From assembly GCA_003024785.1 (NCBI GenBank), contig PUQB01000078.1, positions 310,001 through 374,000 of the forward strand: a stretch of 64,000 nucleotides of DNA, read 5' to 3'. Both the position numbers and the translations under genes were made by a program. The stretch is from Selaginella tamariscina (lineage: Eukaryota; Streptophyta; Lycopodiopsida; Selaginellales; Selaginellaceae). Below the pieces are notes generated by a model. That model was not told the origin of the DNA. It worked only from the letters and a program-made list of their open reading frames with translations, and did no database searches. This document shows positions 1 to 12,349 of the stretch, piece after piece; within the stretch, counting starts at the first letter, position 1, and every line of letters begins with the position of its first letter.

Positions 1-119
1 AGCAGGAGCAGGATCCTGACCAGAAAGGTCAGACTGATAACGAATCAGAAGGTACAGATAAAGGTGATATAGATAAAGGTGAACAAAGTTTTTCATTATT
101 ACCATTACATGATAAAACA

Positions 120-917
120 ATGGACTCCATGTATCACCAAGCTATAAATCAGGAGATAAAGATTACGCTTGGACAGTTGATAAAGGTAGCTCCTTACATA
201 AGAAACCAGATATTAAATGCATTAAGTTTAGTTCAGCAAACATCACCTTCACGTGAAGGATATACAGTTTGTAAAATGGATAAGGAAGTACTGTATGAAG
301 GTGATTATGATGGACATGTTCCTTGCATCACAGTATATGTGGGAAGGAATAAGTTAAAGAGAGTATTAATAGATGGAGGTTCAGGTGTGAATTTTATTGA
401 GAAGGAGAATGTAAAAGATGGGTTTAGGACCTATCCAACCGGCTCCATTTAACCTTAAAATGGCTGATCAACGAAGTGTAAGGCCATTGGCATTGTGAGA
501 GCAGTCACTATATCCGTTAAAGGACTTAAATACAAAATATCCTTAATTGTCCTACGAATGGAAGGACAGGATGCAACATATACTATGTTGTTAGGACGAC
601 CTTGGCTTAAGGTGGCCCAAGCGGTGCAGGATTGGGGCTCAGGAAAAATGACAATAGAACAAGGTGACTTGAAGGTCGATATTCATACTTATGCTAAGGG
701 ATACTTAGCACAGAAGGATCGGCCAGTTGCATTGGAAGGGTATGATTGGGTGCGGGGCTTGGATGATCAGGAGGAAGAGCAAATTTTAAAAACATATCCT
801 GATCTAAAAGCTCTTGCAGAGATTGATTTATATGCCATTCTGAAGGAAAGAAAAGCATCTTTCAAAAGGAACAGGAACAGAACAGAACAATCTGGGCTTG
901 CAGGAAAAATTTTATAA
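120..917 (+). pseudogene. Retropepsin-like aspartic protease remnant of the + strand element
   Basis: Two open segments (120-452 and 495-917) lie in different frames. The first carries the active-site type motif LIDGGSGVNFI (D-G-G-S, the form common in plant gypsy elements). The second carries MLLGRPWL, the hydrophobic-G-R-x-W-L motif that ends the retropepsin fold in these elements. A frame change sits near 450-495. The tail to 917 is the linker toward the reverse transcriptase. The protease would release mature proteins from the polyprotein; in this copy it is interrupted. Confidence 0.8.
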
Positions 918-1073
918 GTCTGTTCCTTATGAAATGAATTTGCAGGAACAACCTGCTGAATATACATATATCTACACGAATGATCCTTTAGAGCAAGTTA
1001 ATATAGGTACAGAAATGGAACCTAAGATATTAAATATAGCTCAAGGATTGGATCCGATTTTAGGAATAAAGGA

Positions 1074-1727
1074 TTGATGTTGTTAGCCAAATACAAGGAT
1101 GTATTTGCATGGTCCTATCAGGATCTTAAAGGAATACCACCAGAGATATGTATGCACACTATTCAATTATTGCCGGGATGCCAACCGGCTAAACAAAGTG
1201 CATACAGGATGAATCCTAACTATGCTAAATTGGTGAAAGAGGAAATTGATAAACTGTTGAAGGTTGGCTTTATATATCCTATACAAGGAGCGCAATGGTT
1301 GTCACCACTCGTGATCGTCCCTAAAAAGAATGGGAAGCTAAGAGTGTGTGTCAATTATAAAAAGCTAAATGATGTTACAACTAAGGATATCTTTCCTATT
1401 CCTTTCACAGAGGAAATGCTGGATAATGTCGCAGGCCATGAAATGTATTCCTTTATGGATGGCTTTTCAGGATATAATCAGGTGATGGTAGCTCCAGCAG
1501 ATCAACATAAGACCGCTTTTATAAGTCCGTGGGGTGCCTATGCCTATAGGGTTATGCCTTTTGGCTTATGTAATGCACCCTTTACGTTTCAAAGAATTAT
1601 AACGGATACCTTTCGTGAATACCTTTTAGATTTTATGAAAGTCTTTATGGATGACTTTAGTGTGTATAGTACAAAACAGGAACATTTAAGTGTTTCCAGA
1701 AATGCAGACAAAATTCAGTTGCTTTAA
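1074..1727 (+). pseudogene. Reverse transcriptase domain remnant of the + strand element
   Basis: About 217 residues match the Ty3/gypsy RT. Visible motifs in order are VPKKNGKLRVCVNYKKLN, FMDGFSGYNQV (first catalytic Asp region), MPFGLCNAPFTFQR, and FMDDF (the catalytic YxDD box, with F-M in front of the two Asp). The frame breaks near 1727, before the RNase H segment. All catalytic Asp residues are kept, so the decay is by indel rather than loss of key residues. Confidence 0.92.
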
Positions 1728-1796
1728 ATCCAGAAAAATGTAATTTTTTGTTAAATCAGGAGTCCTTTTAGGACATGTGGTTTGTAGGAAGGAATA

Positions 1797-2493
1797 TTGG
1801 TTGATCAGGACAAGGTTAAGGTTATCCTTAGCCTACAACCACCACAGGATATAAAGGAGTTACGAAGGTTTTTAGGCAAAATAGGCTACCATAGGCGGTT
1901 TATAAAGCATTATGCTAAACTCGCCAAACCTTTAACCGACTTGCTTAAGGTTGATGTGCCATATGTTTGGACTTCAGAGTGTCAAGAGGCATTTGATAAC
2001 CTTCGGACGGCTCTTATTAAAGCCCCCATATTGGTTAGTCCCAAGTGGGATCGGGAATTCCATGTACAAGTTGATGCCTCTGATATTGCTATAGGAGCTG
2101 TCCTTACGCAAATGCAAGAGGACGGTAAGGATCGTCCTATTTATTATGCTAGTCGCAGGCTCACACCTGCAGAGGTAAATTACACTACTACAGAAAAGGA
2201 AGCATTGGGTATGGTATATGCCATCCACAAATTTAGACATTATCTTTTGGCTAATAAAGTAAAACTTTTTGTGGATCATAAGCTTTATTATATTTACTTA
2301 ATAAACCTGTACTTACAGGAAGGTTAGCCAGGTGGTTCCTACTTCTCAGGAATATGATTTTGAAATAATTCATAAACCTGGAAAGCAACACGAACAGGCT
2401 GATCATTTAAGTCGTATTAAAACAGGCGAACTTCCGATTCGTACTATGGATGACTTTCCTGATGCCAGTTTATTTCGTGTGATGTTCCATTAA
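1797..2493 (+). pseudogene. RT connection and RNase H remnant of the + strand element
   Basis: The open segment 1797-2327 shows the end of the RT thumb (RRFLGKIGYHRRFI, PLTDLL), then the RNase H core: VDASDIAIGAVLTQ, YYASRRLTPAEVNY and TEKEALGMVYAIHKFRHYL. A frame change near 2290-2330 separates the tail, which reads on to HKPGKQHEQADHLSR and stops at 2493. This is the usual end of RNase H in gypsy elements. Degrading the RNA of the RNA:DNA hybrid would be its role. Confidence 0.88.
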
Positions 2494-2649
2494 GGTGGTT
2501 AGATCATATTACACAATATCTAGCCACTGGAATAGTACCACTTACTTATAAGACGCCCGATGAAAGGAAGCTCTTTGTCGTGAGGACACGACACTTTTCT
2601 CTCGTGGGAGGCTGTATAAACTGGGTCCGATGGGGTATTACGAAGGTGT

Positions 2650-3705
2650 GTGGATCCTTTAGAGGCCCCAGAGGTTCTTAAAGAGGCTCATTCAGGCCTT
2701 GCAGGAGGACATTTTGCAGAGGAAATAACAGGAAGGAAAATCCTTCAGGCAGGGTTATGGTGGCCTACTTTATGGAGAGATGTAAATAGATATTGTAAGG
2801 CATGTGATAAATGCCAACGTGCACAATTGCCTCCAAAGAAACAAATACAACCTTATAATCCAGTTCTACCACTGGAACCTTTCCAAAAATGGGGAATGGA
2901 TTTTATAGGACCAGTTAATCCTATAAGTCAAAAAGGAATCAATATATATTGGTTTTAACAGATTATATGACTAAATGGGTAGAGGCAGAGCCTATGAGAA
3001 AGGCTGATGCATATAATACAGCGAAGGTTATATATAATACTATAATAGTACGTTATGGTATTCCTAAGGAAATTGTGAGTGATAGAGGAAAGCATTTCGT
3101 GAATGAAACAATAGAAATGCTTATGAGGGAGTTTGTGATAAAACATAAGAAGTCTACACCATATTACCCACAAGGTAATGGACAAGCTGAATCTACAAAC
3201 AAAGTCCTTAAAAACGTTTTAAGGAAGGTGGTTCAGGAAAATAAGAAGGATTGGGATGAAAGGTTACCAGAAGTATTATGGGCCTATAGAACAGCTTATA
3301 AGGTGACTACAGGTACGACACCTTTTAAGCTTGCGTATGGATTGGAGGCTATAACTCCGATGGAGTATATTGTGCCGTCCTTGAGAATAGCAATTCAATA
3401 TAGGATGGGAGAAGGAGTCTTTGGAAGCTCGTTTAATAGAGCTAGAGAAGTTAGATGAGAGGAGAATGCATGCCCTGTGGACGATACAGGCGATTCAGAG
3501 AAGGCGGAAGGTTTGGCTAGATAGGCGAAGGAAAGGCAAAGAGATAAAGGTAGGTGATCTCGTCCTTTGGTACAGGGGAAAGGTGGATGAAATAGGCCAA
3601 AAGTTTAATTTGAACTGGATAGGCCCTTTTCGGGTTAAATCTGTAAAGGACGAAGGTGTGGTGGATTTGGAAACATTGGAAGGAGAGAATAGAAGGAAAG
3701 GTTAA
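2650..3705 (+). pseudogene. Integrase remnant (H2C2 zinc finger, DDE core, C-terminal domain)
   Basis: Three overlapping frames together encode an integrase. 2650-2958 has the zinc-binding region (HSGLAGGH with CKACDKC) and the start of the core (MDFIGPV). 2949-3458 continues the core with IVSDRG and YYPQGNGQAESTNK, holding the second catalytic Asp and the Glu. 3421-3705 has the C-terminal GDLVLWYRGK and WIGPFRV motifs. Frame changes fall near 2945 and 3420. No chromodomain is seen after the last motif. Confidence 0.9.
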
Positions 3706-3889
3706 CCTTAATAAGATAAGGAAATACCTCGTTGAAGGGAGTAATATTTATGTTGAGTTGAAGAGCATATTCTGCTCTCTGAAGTGCACGAAAAACAAGG
3801 CAGATCTAGGGTTTCGCAGTGAGAGAGAGATGTCGGCAAAGAAGGGTCTTGTGTCTGCGCGGAATTGCCGGGAGTGGTGAATCCTCCGG

Positions 3890-6058
3890 ATGGAGAGAGA
3901 TTGGGGAATGTACAGTGATGCACACCAAATGGGATTTTCCTGTGAAATGGAGAAGGTTCTGCGAGAGATAGGCTTGTGGCCATACGCGGAGATTCTAAGA
4001 GATGCCGAGCCTCATGATGAAGAATGCTTCACCTTAGTGATGCTTTTGGAGAAGGTGGAGAAGCCGGATACAGGATTTGTAGCTTATGCAGAGGAGAGGA
4101 AACTCCTTTTCACCGATAGGTTGGTGGAGGAGGTATTTCACCTCCCACATTCGGAAGGAGAGGTAAAGGCCGAGAAGGCACACCTCACAGAGTACTTAAA
4201 GGAAGGCAAGCAGTACGTGAGCAAGGTGGGGTTGAAGCTTTCCGACCTGAGGGAGGAAACGCAGTTAGCGATGAATTTTATCGTTAACGCATTCGAATTT
4301 CGGACATCTTATATTACAGCATCGAATCCGGTCATGTCTTTATATGACGGATAAAGGAAAAGAGGCCAGTAGGAGTGGCAAGGTATTTGCTGAAAAGGCT
4401 GAGGGAGCACCTCTGTGCAATGCAGGAGTTAGAGAAAAAGGGAGAGCCTTCGTCCATGATGGCCTTCACATGGGTACAGATAATCGCGGATTATGTACGC
4501 CAATACGGCGAACCGGCGGGGCCGGAGATAGTCGCGCGTATGAAGCAAGTGAGGAGAGAAACGGAGTCACTCCAGAAGAAGCAAACCAAGCGCAAGATGG
4601 GGGAGACGAAGGGAAAAGGAGTAGAGCTGACCTGCAGGCAGAGGAGGAGAAACAGATGGAGAGAACGCCAAAGAGGAAGAAATCAAAGGTCGAGAGATCA
4701 ACGACCGCGGAGGAACACTAGATCGGGTGAAAAAGGTAAGAAGTCAAAGCCAGGAGTACAGGATAACTCCGAGCCGAGAATAGTGGTAGACCTTGACGAG
4801 GAGGAAGACGAGCAGTTAGGAGAGATCATACGGGAAGAAGAACCTTCGTGGAACAGGAGGAAGAGGACGAACCTGGAGAGGACGAGGAACCAAAGGAGGT
4901 TGAGAAGGAACGGAGAACAAAAGCCAGGCAGGAGAGTGGAAAACTTCAGTCGGAGCTGGAACCGCAGGTGGGAAAGGAACAGGAGAATATGTAAACTGTT
5001 GCGTGAGAGACGGATGATGATAATCCCGTTGGGAGAAATAGACCCTTATAAGAAGAAGGGATGTGATGAGGGTGAGCCAGCGGTTGGGGAACGACGACGG
5101 AGATCGAGGACAAGCAGAAAGTATCCTCGGATATTCCCTTCCGACGGTTACACCCACAACGGTGGATATAACCGATGAGGAAGTAGTGGGAATTGCGAGA
5201 GAAGCTGAGGAGATGGCGCGGGGAGCGAAGTTTCCGAGGCATCAGTTTAATCCGCCGCCCTTTCAGCATTCTCCACGCACACATACAGGTATGTATGGAC
5301 GAGGGATGTATCGGGGAAGTGGGTCGCAGGGATGTGCCGGTGATTTCCGCCTGGAGAGGAGGAGCCGAATTCAGCCAGAATCTTGATGGCGGGATGCAGA
5401 CGGATGCGATTTTCAAAAGACGGAGGGCGTTTGCGCGGAAAGAGGTGCAGGCTACGGAGACGCAGATGCAGTTTGCACAGTGTCTTGCACAGCTCCAGCA
5501 GGAAATGGTCGAGCAGATGGATAAAGGTGGAAACGAGACACAGGACGCAACGCAGATGCGGCGAATCTCTTCAATCACCTCGTAAATTCCGGGTACACGA
5601 TTAAAGATAGGGCAGACATTCAGCGGCTCATTGTACAAGCAGTTGAGAGCGTGATGGCGCCGAAGATGACGGCACTCCAGGGACTTGTGAGTAAGGGGAT
5701 TCAGCGACCGATCAAGCAGAGGACTCCAAGCCCGGTTGTGGAGCTTAAACCTCCACAGACTGCACAGGAGCCGATGAATTTATTTCAGAGGCTGGTACGA
5801 GCGCGGGATGAGACGCAGCAGACTGCTACCATTCTGTCTGTAGTGGTGGACGAGTTCCAGCGTCTTCAGGACGAGAACGAGCAGCTTAGGAAGGAGACGC
5901 AGGCGTTTCGTCTTCAGGTGGCAATGGTTCAGCAGGAACTGGATAAGGAGAGCGGAGTTTCAGAAGTACAAGGATCAGGAGGAGGTGGAATACCAGGAGG
6001 ATGCGCAGGATGTGTTGCCGTGAGGACACAGCAACAAATAAGGAGGGGGCAGTGTTAA
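3890..6058 (+). pseudogene. Accessory open region between integrase and 3' LTR, function unknown
   Basis: Successive open segments on the sense strand (3890-4354, 4375-5178, 5063-5638, 5651-6058) fill the space after the integrase. The first encodes a compact, mixed-charge domain of about 155 residues. The middle is very rich in Lys, Arg and Glu. The last is a Gln/Glu-rich, coiled-coil-like stretch including VVVDEFQRLQDENEQLRKE. The segments overlap in different frames, so the original was probably one long ORF broken by indels. I recognise no named domain. It sits where some plant gypsy lineages carry an extra ORF. No signal peptide or convincing membrane segment was seen, which argues against an envelope protein. 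Confidence 0.5.
6041..6052 (+). other. Polypurine tract of the + strand retroelement
   Basis: The run AGGAGGGGGCAG lies directly before the TGTTA that opens the 3' LTR. This is where plus-strand DNA synthesis is primed in LTR retrotransposons. Confidence 0.75.
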
Positions 6059-6600
6059 AGGTAAAATATTAGGAGCATAGGACGTCCTACTGTAGAGAGA
6101 ATAAGGGTAGGAAGGTCCGTAGTAAGCATGGAAGGAAAGGCTGTGAAGAGGAAAATCCTTACCGAGAGGAAAAGGAAAAGGAAAAGGGAAAAGGAAAAGG
6201 TAAAGGATGACGTGGCGAGAGGAAGAGTAGTTAAGGGAAGTTAGGGCAACGAAGGAAGGGTCTCCATTTGAAGTTCTAGCAGGAGATAAAGGTTCTCTAC
6301 ACTTTGTCTTTTGTATTCATGTTAGTAATGAAAGGTGCATATTAGAGAATCTTGTGTGTGTGTATGTTACTCTCAATGAATGGATCTAACAAGGCAATAG
6401 CCAAAATCCGTTCTTGCCCTTGACTTTGGAGACCAGTCATAGTGGCACTGGGAGAAGTCTGATATATATACAGATATATTGAGAGTTGAGAAAGGAAAGG
6501 GTGTAGCCTTTCCTGTACGTTGTATGAAAGGTTTCCTGTCTGTGTGAAGGAAACAGGTTAAATAGGAAAAGGTGAGGCAGAGAGCCCTTTCCTGTTAACA
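6053..6600 (+). repeat. 3' LTR of the + strand Ty3/gypsy element (548 bp)
   Basis: It begins TGTTA right after the polypurine tract and ends TAACA, a perfect 5-bp terminal inverted repeat of the usual TG...CA type. A TA-rich segment near 6460-6480 may be the promoter or poly(A) part. Near 6165-6210 there is a run of AGGAAA-type purine repeats. The other LTR is outside the window, so age cannot be estimated. Confidence 0.8.
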
Positions 6601-6680
6601 CATACCTATCATGAGTGACTAGTGGAGTAGGCTTATCCTTAATTGATTAGAGCCCTTGTATACATGTGTACAACCATGCT

Positions 6681-6776
6681 ACAACCATGATGGATACAAA
6701 TCGTCTACATGTACAACCATGATGGATACAAATCGTCTACATGTACAACCATAATGGATACAAATTGCATCTATGT
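6681..6776. repeat. Tandem repeat, 32-bp unit, three copies
   Basis: Three consecutive units start ACAACCATGATGGATACAAA at 6681, 6713 and 6745. The first two are identical over 32 bp; the third has several substitutions. The array starts 81 bp after the LTR end. Confidence 0.9.
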
Positions 6777-7060
6777 ACCTATCATGAGTGACAAATGGTA
6801 TAGATTGCATTCGAGTTGGCTACATACCTATCATGATTGCCTCTGAGTTGGCTACGTACATGTCATGAGTACAAGATTGCCTTTAAGTTGGCTACATACA
6901 TGTCATAAGTGATTCGTACAATACAAGATTGCCTCCAAGTTGGTTACATACCTATCATGATTGCCTCTAAGCTAGTTATATACCTGTCATGAGTGACTAG
7001 TACATATCTCTTATGAGCTAGCTGCATTATACATATCATGAGTGACTAGTGGAGGAAGGC
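6770..7060. repeat. Diverged short repeats beside the LTR
   Basis: Variants of CATACCTATCATGAGTGACT and GATTGCCTCTGAGTTGGCTA recur at irregular spacing. The block ATCATGAGTGACTAGTGGAG occurs both at 6609 (right after the LTR) and near 7034, bracketing the whole repeat patch by about 425 bp. No coding capacity is seen. Confidence 0.65.
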
Positions 7061-8910
7061 GTAATAGTCATGACCATATATCACCTCAACCACTGGACTT
7101 GCAAAATGTGAACTCGAGCAATACCTGTTAGACTTGCGAATGAGTTATCAAACAAAAAGAGTGGTTAACTCCTTAAATGTGATGTACCGGATCATATGGG
7201 CCTGGTTTGCCAATGTTAAGTAGGGTGTGACATATGCATTGGAAGTTAGGGCATCATAATAGAGGTTGAGCCTTAATGACACAAGCTTAAGCTTGCACCA
7301 ATAGGAGAATAATGACTTTCTTTTAAACATTAATACTATTACTACATATACTCTACCTTATTTATATGATGGACCCTCCGTTCTATATTTTCCTATTTGT
7401 GTGAGGGGGTTACAGCAACCCCAGGGTTATTTCAAACCTAGAGATGTCCCTAACCATACTCAACATGCCAAATTCACCTGACACACCCACGAACTTTAGT
7501 GTTAATTAAATAAAGAAATGAAAGTTTTAAATAATAAGTTTCACCTCACTTATAGTTTTTTAAAGTATTTACTAGTAACCAATCATAAAGACCTAAATGC
7601 ACTAAGTGGCATTCTTTCTTACAACATTTAAATGTCTGACATGGTACAATAAATAATAATAATCAACCTCCAAAGTGAAAAATAAAGTCATAAAACTATG
7701 ACGAAAAATCTCCACATTCTACACCATATAAAAAAATAAGTATATAACCTGAACCTTAAAGAATGCAACTTGCATGGTAAATTCCATATTTGTTTCCTTA
7801 TCAAAAAGATTACGTAATGCATAACAAGTTATTGAAAGTTTATGATTTACACAATTACTTTATGCTTCACTTGCTAGAAAGTTCACACCTACACTATAAA
7901 CTTTGCCTTTTTTTGAACATTTACCCTTAATCCAAACTATTAACAGGAAAAAGTAATTATATCACTTATTGCTTTAAATGAGGACCACCACACATTAACC
8001 AACCCTTTATATACAAATTAAATAAAATAATGGGCATCCTTCTAAACCAATATGTATATAAAGAATATTCTTGACCAATAACATGATTCAATGCCACTGC
8101 AAACCATAACGCACGTGATATTCTTATATTTTTTATTATCTTTCATAATTTGTTATGTGGGTATATATCATATGCTTATTTAAAATCTATGAAACAACAA
8201 ATAAGATTTAACCTCTTCTTCCTCACCTTATTTGCAAAATATAGAGTGTTATTAACTGATCGATAATATAATGAATTAGACAAAATCAAACTTGACCCCT
8301 AGCACATATTTTAACCTTTTTTACTCATCAACTAAGCCATTTTTCCAAAACAACAGTTAATAACTTAGAAAGAAATGAAAGTAGCATTAATGTTTTATAT
8401 CACATAATAATAATTTATCACCAACCTTGTACAAAGGAACCATTTCAACACTTAATCCACAATTCAAGAACCCCTTTATAAATGTTTGATTCAATATATA
8501 AAGCAACATTGATCACACTTTAAACACTACTAATTTAAATAAATCTATTTGTAACTCATTTAAGTTTGTTGCTTTAACATTAATAAATTGATATAGTAAT
8601 GGTTTGTTATAACATTATGAATTTACTCATTTTTCTTTTAGTATTGGATCTACATGAAGTACATATCACTTCTACAAAATAAATGTTAAGCAACAACGAG
8701 AGCAATTTAACATTATTGAAGTCTTCCTCGTACATGTTAGCTCAAATAATACATTATACTAGTGTGTGGTGTATTAATATGGATGTAGCAACTAAGGTTT
8801 TAAAGCATTAAACTCAACCTAAAACAATAAAGGCAAGTTATGGATTTGTTTCTTAATAGTTATATACAAACCTAAACTTTGTGAAAACCAAATGTTTTGA
8901 ACTAAATGTT
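7061..8910. other. AT-rich intergenic DNA, no gene seen
   Basis: Open frames are 60 codons or shorter and have no recognisable product. A slightly less AT-rich patch at 7180-7450 may be old transposon sequence, but no domain or terminal repeat supports that. Confidence 0.6.
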
Positions 8911-9117
8911 TATAAAATAAAATTAATAAAACCAAGGATATCAGATATTTTATAAAGTAAAAATTAGTAAAACCAAGGACATTACATATTTCCTAAAGCA
9001 AATTTTAATAAAACCAAGGACATCACATATTTCATAGAACATAAATTAGTAAAACTAAGAACATCACTTATTTTATAGAATATAAATTAGTAAAATTAAG
9101 GATATTACATATTTCAT
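8911..9117. repeat. Tandem repeat, 41-bp unit, about five diverged copies
   Basis: The landmark ACCAAGG (later ACTAAGA, ATTAAGG) recurs at 8931, 8972, 9013, 9054 and 9095, exactly 41 bp apart. Each unit reads roughly TTAGTAAAACCAAGGACATC followed by ACATATTTCATA. Copies differ by a few substitutions each, with no length change. Confidence 0.9.
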
Positions 9118-12100
9118 CATGAAGTTTTGGTCACACATGAACAATCTACAATAATTATTTATTTGTAAATAACGTAACATATTCATACACTTTCAAAAGA
9201 TCCCAAGAGCATTCTGTTAATTAATTAGAAAATTTATATCTAACACTCTTTTTTTAATAGATGAAAGATATCTAAATAATAACTATATTTATTATTGCAA
9301 GGTTTGAAAAGAAACAATGTAAAACTAGAGAATAATTAAAGTTACACAAAGCAATATTGTTTTTTATACCAAAATTATGAATTCTATTGGTAAATTTTTA
9401 AATTTGACTTTGATATTTATACCTCAATTTTCAAGAATGAATTTTGTGATGTTACAATAACACATTTGGCATCCTCCTATTTTTCTTAAGTAATTTCTTT
9501 TATCTGTTTGTAATTATATAAATGTAATATATAGTAGAAAATTAAAAAATGATTGATATGTCCCTATAACATTAAAATATTTGTTTGTTTTCTAAAAATC
9601 ATGTTATGTTTAACACATGGGATGTCACATAAATTCATATGTAACCCTTTGCATGTGTAGGAAGGGGTGGAAAAAATATTTTTTGCCTTACATATGTAGA
9701 TAAGTGCATGTAAGGAACCTTAGTAAGGGCATATGTAAGGGGTTGATAGTTTATGGCAACACATGGTATGGATCCATATTTTTAATATTATAATTGTCTT
9801 TAAATAAATGCCTTACACATTTTAAGAAAAGAATATGACTTTGTAAAGTAAATCTAGAAGGCGGTATAAATAAATAAATACTGTATGTATGTAAAGGGTT
9901 ATGGTTTTATAAAATGACCCGTATATAATTATAAATGAATTTTTTTTTTAACATGCAGAAGATACATATCTATATTTATATATAACATTCATGGTGTTTC
10001 ATAATTGAATTTAAAATTAATTTATTAGTTGAACTTTTTAATGTGCTATAAAATTATAGTATCTACAGTTATTATTTTCGGATTATATATAGATAAAAAT
10101 TTATGTATTTCTTTTTAATTTTAGACCTAATTATGGGCCTAAATTTCATTGAGGCATTGACAAAAAAAAATATAAATTACACTTCAACCCATTCCACTAG
10201 GGGTCACTTAAGTTGACATGGCACAACCATAATAATACATGTGACCACAATGACTATTTTTTAAGTGTTGCTTGAAGTGATTAAAGAGTACATAGCCACT
10301 TTTTAAATTTAAAGTGACACCTTTGTGAAATCATGAATTGGGCAAATGACAAAAATTTATAAATTTTCATTAATGACACCTTTCATTAGCATTGCAATAG
10401 TAAATGTACTTCTAAGTTCGTATATTAATAAAGTGGCAAAATATGACAAAAATGTTCTTGAATAGGCTTTATTAATTAACTTTTAATTAATTAAACTAAA
10501 CAAAGGTGCAATGAATTAACTTTGAAATAACCAAAAATATATTTCGTATACCATGAGAGATCCATCTTACTTGACACAATAATTATTATGAGCCAGTCCA
10601 TTCATGCATTTACTAGGATAGGTGACTAGTTATTGTATGTATTTTCCTTTATGAAAGAAAAATAATGTTATTTATAAAATTAGTCATTCAAGCTTTTTTT
10701 ATTTGCATATGAATTGTCTTTGGTGCATCTTCAAGGTAACCAAATTAATCTCGCTTTTGGTGTTCTTCTGCCTGTAGTCTTTGCAAATAAGACATGAAAG
10801 TTTGTTTGACAAGGTTGTTGATTCACATAGTCTTTGATGTCTTTTGTTTGTCCACTCATGTATAATGTTGACCTTATTTATAGTTTGTTTGTCATATGAC
10901 ATATTGACATCTAATAATGCATCTTCTTACTTGGTCAACTTTGTGCGAGAAACCTTTGCTTGGCATTGGACCATCTCATACATTCCTTTCATGTTGATGA
11001 AATGACTTATGATCCCTCTAATGTAAGACCCTTGCGGAAGGCCAGATATGAACACAACTTTATCTATGTGCCATCGCATGAGTCTTTCACTTATAAGCTG
11101 AAGTGTCAAATCATGCACAAATGTCAACAAAACAGTAATTTTAAACTAGCTAAGAGTTATGTTTTCATTGAGTTATTTGGATGTGCAACTATTAAAATCC
11201 CATTAGCAATCGATGCACCATTCTTGCCAAGTACCACCACTCAATGCCTACCCATGTACTTCTTATGTAAATCAAATGGAGAATTAGAGGCTATGCTAGG
11301 TGAGCTTGCACGTTGTCCTTGACTTCGAAGAGACCTAAGCACCCTTAACCCAAACAAAGGCCAAGTAACAAGACATTTGTGGTGTAGTTCGAAGTTGATT
11401 GTTTTGCAACAGGAAAGACTCTTAGAACCTCTATATAGGCTTTGTCATGTCTCATTGGCACAAACTAGCATTTTTGTAGAGGATCCAGAAAAACAATGCT
11501 GTCATTTGCTACCACTCTAGCATGAGGAGTCAGCTCCACAAAGTGGATTTTACAAAATGTTATTGTTTCTAAAAAAGGTAAATTAAGTTTGCATCAAGAG
11601 TTGTTTAATATAAATTTTGTGGCAATTCTTACGAGATTATTCTCGTCAAGAAATTAAATAAGCTAACAAGACTATTCTCATTACACCTTATCTAGTTTAA
11701 TAATGTCTTTCAAATGGAAAGAGGCTTAACTTTTAAATGACATATTCATATGTTGAATAACACTAATCTCGTCAAATCAAAAATATAGTGTAGTGAAATT
11801 GTTTGTATCATGAATGTATGGGGAAAAACACTATGTTTAAGCGATTACGAGTAAGTAAATACATAACAAAAAATTTTTGTTAATAAGTCAATAAAAGTTA
11901 TACAATTTCAAGTTTAAGGTTGTTTTCTTAAACGATCAACGAGACTATTCTTGTCTCGGATGCATATACATATCTATAATATAATATTATATTATTAAAT
12001 AGGATATCCTAATGGAATATTCTTCATGTGAATTGAATTATAAGATGAGTCTTGTTCTATGCACACAAACATTAACAACATGTTATAATGTGTATCCAAA

Positions 12101-12349
12101 TATTCAAAGGGAATATTCTTTAAGAAAAGTGAAACACGAGAAGAGTCTTGTTTTAAATAATAACATTTTAAATGTAAAAGAATGAATGTTTAATCTTACC
12201 AAATACAAATGATGTGTTATTGCCAATGACAATAGTTTGCTTTTGTGTAAGATATTGTTAAAGAACAAGGGATTGAACAAGAAACCTACCTTAGTGTTCA
12301 TTATTCCTTATATATAAAAAATTTTCATGCTTTGTCATTGGCAATATAA
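9118..12349. other. AT-rich intergenic DNA with weak ORFs only
   Basis: The longest open frame is 10960-11322 (+, 120 codons), overlapped by a shorter antisense frame (10927-11130). Neither contains a motif I recognise, and both are overlapped by stop-rich sequence. The less AT-rich part 10950-11520 may be a worn transposon remnant. A perfect small hairpin, ACGAGA-TTAT-TCTCGT, lies at 11631-11646. Confidence 0.5.

Larger units (their letters stand above)
1..6600 (+). mobile_element. Ty3/gypsy LTR retrotransposon, decayed, 5' part outside window
   Basis: Coding remnants lie in the order protease, reverse transcriptase, RNase H, integrase, which defines Ty3/gypsy. They are followed by about 2.1 kb of extra open sequence, a polypurine tract (6041-6052) and a 3' LTR (6053-6600). 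The reading frame is broken between and within domains (about 452-495, 917-1074, 1730-1797, 2290-2330, 2493-2650, 2940-2950, 3400-3425), so this copy cannot make a full polyprotein. The gag region and 5' LTR would lie left of position 1. No target-site duplication can be tested because the 5' junction is missing. The position of the extra ORF between integrase and LTR recalls plant lineages that carry an additional ORF there. Confidence 0.93.

Noticed and set aside
4946..5638. Long antisense open frame (230 codons) in the accessory retroelement region
   Set aside because: It lies opposite the sense segments, has no start context or motif, and is explained by the biased Lys/Arg/Glu codons on the other strand.
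6681..9117. CRISPR-like array
   Set aside because: Repeats are contiguous without unique spacers and lie in plant nuclear DNA; they are ordinary tandem repeats.
10927..11322. Overlapping sense and antisense ORFs in the AT-rich region
   Set aside because: No recognisable domain, no splice support, and short relative to what a composition change can produce; kept only as a note.
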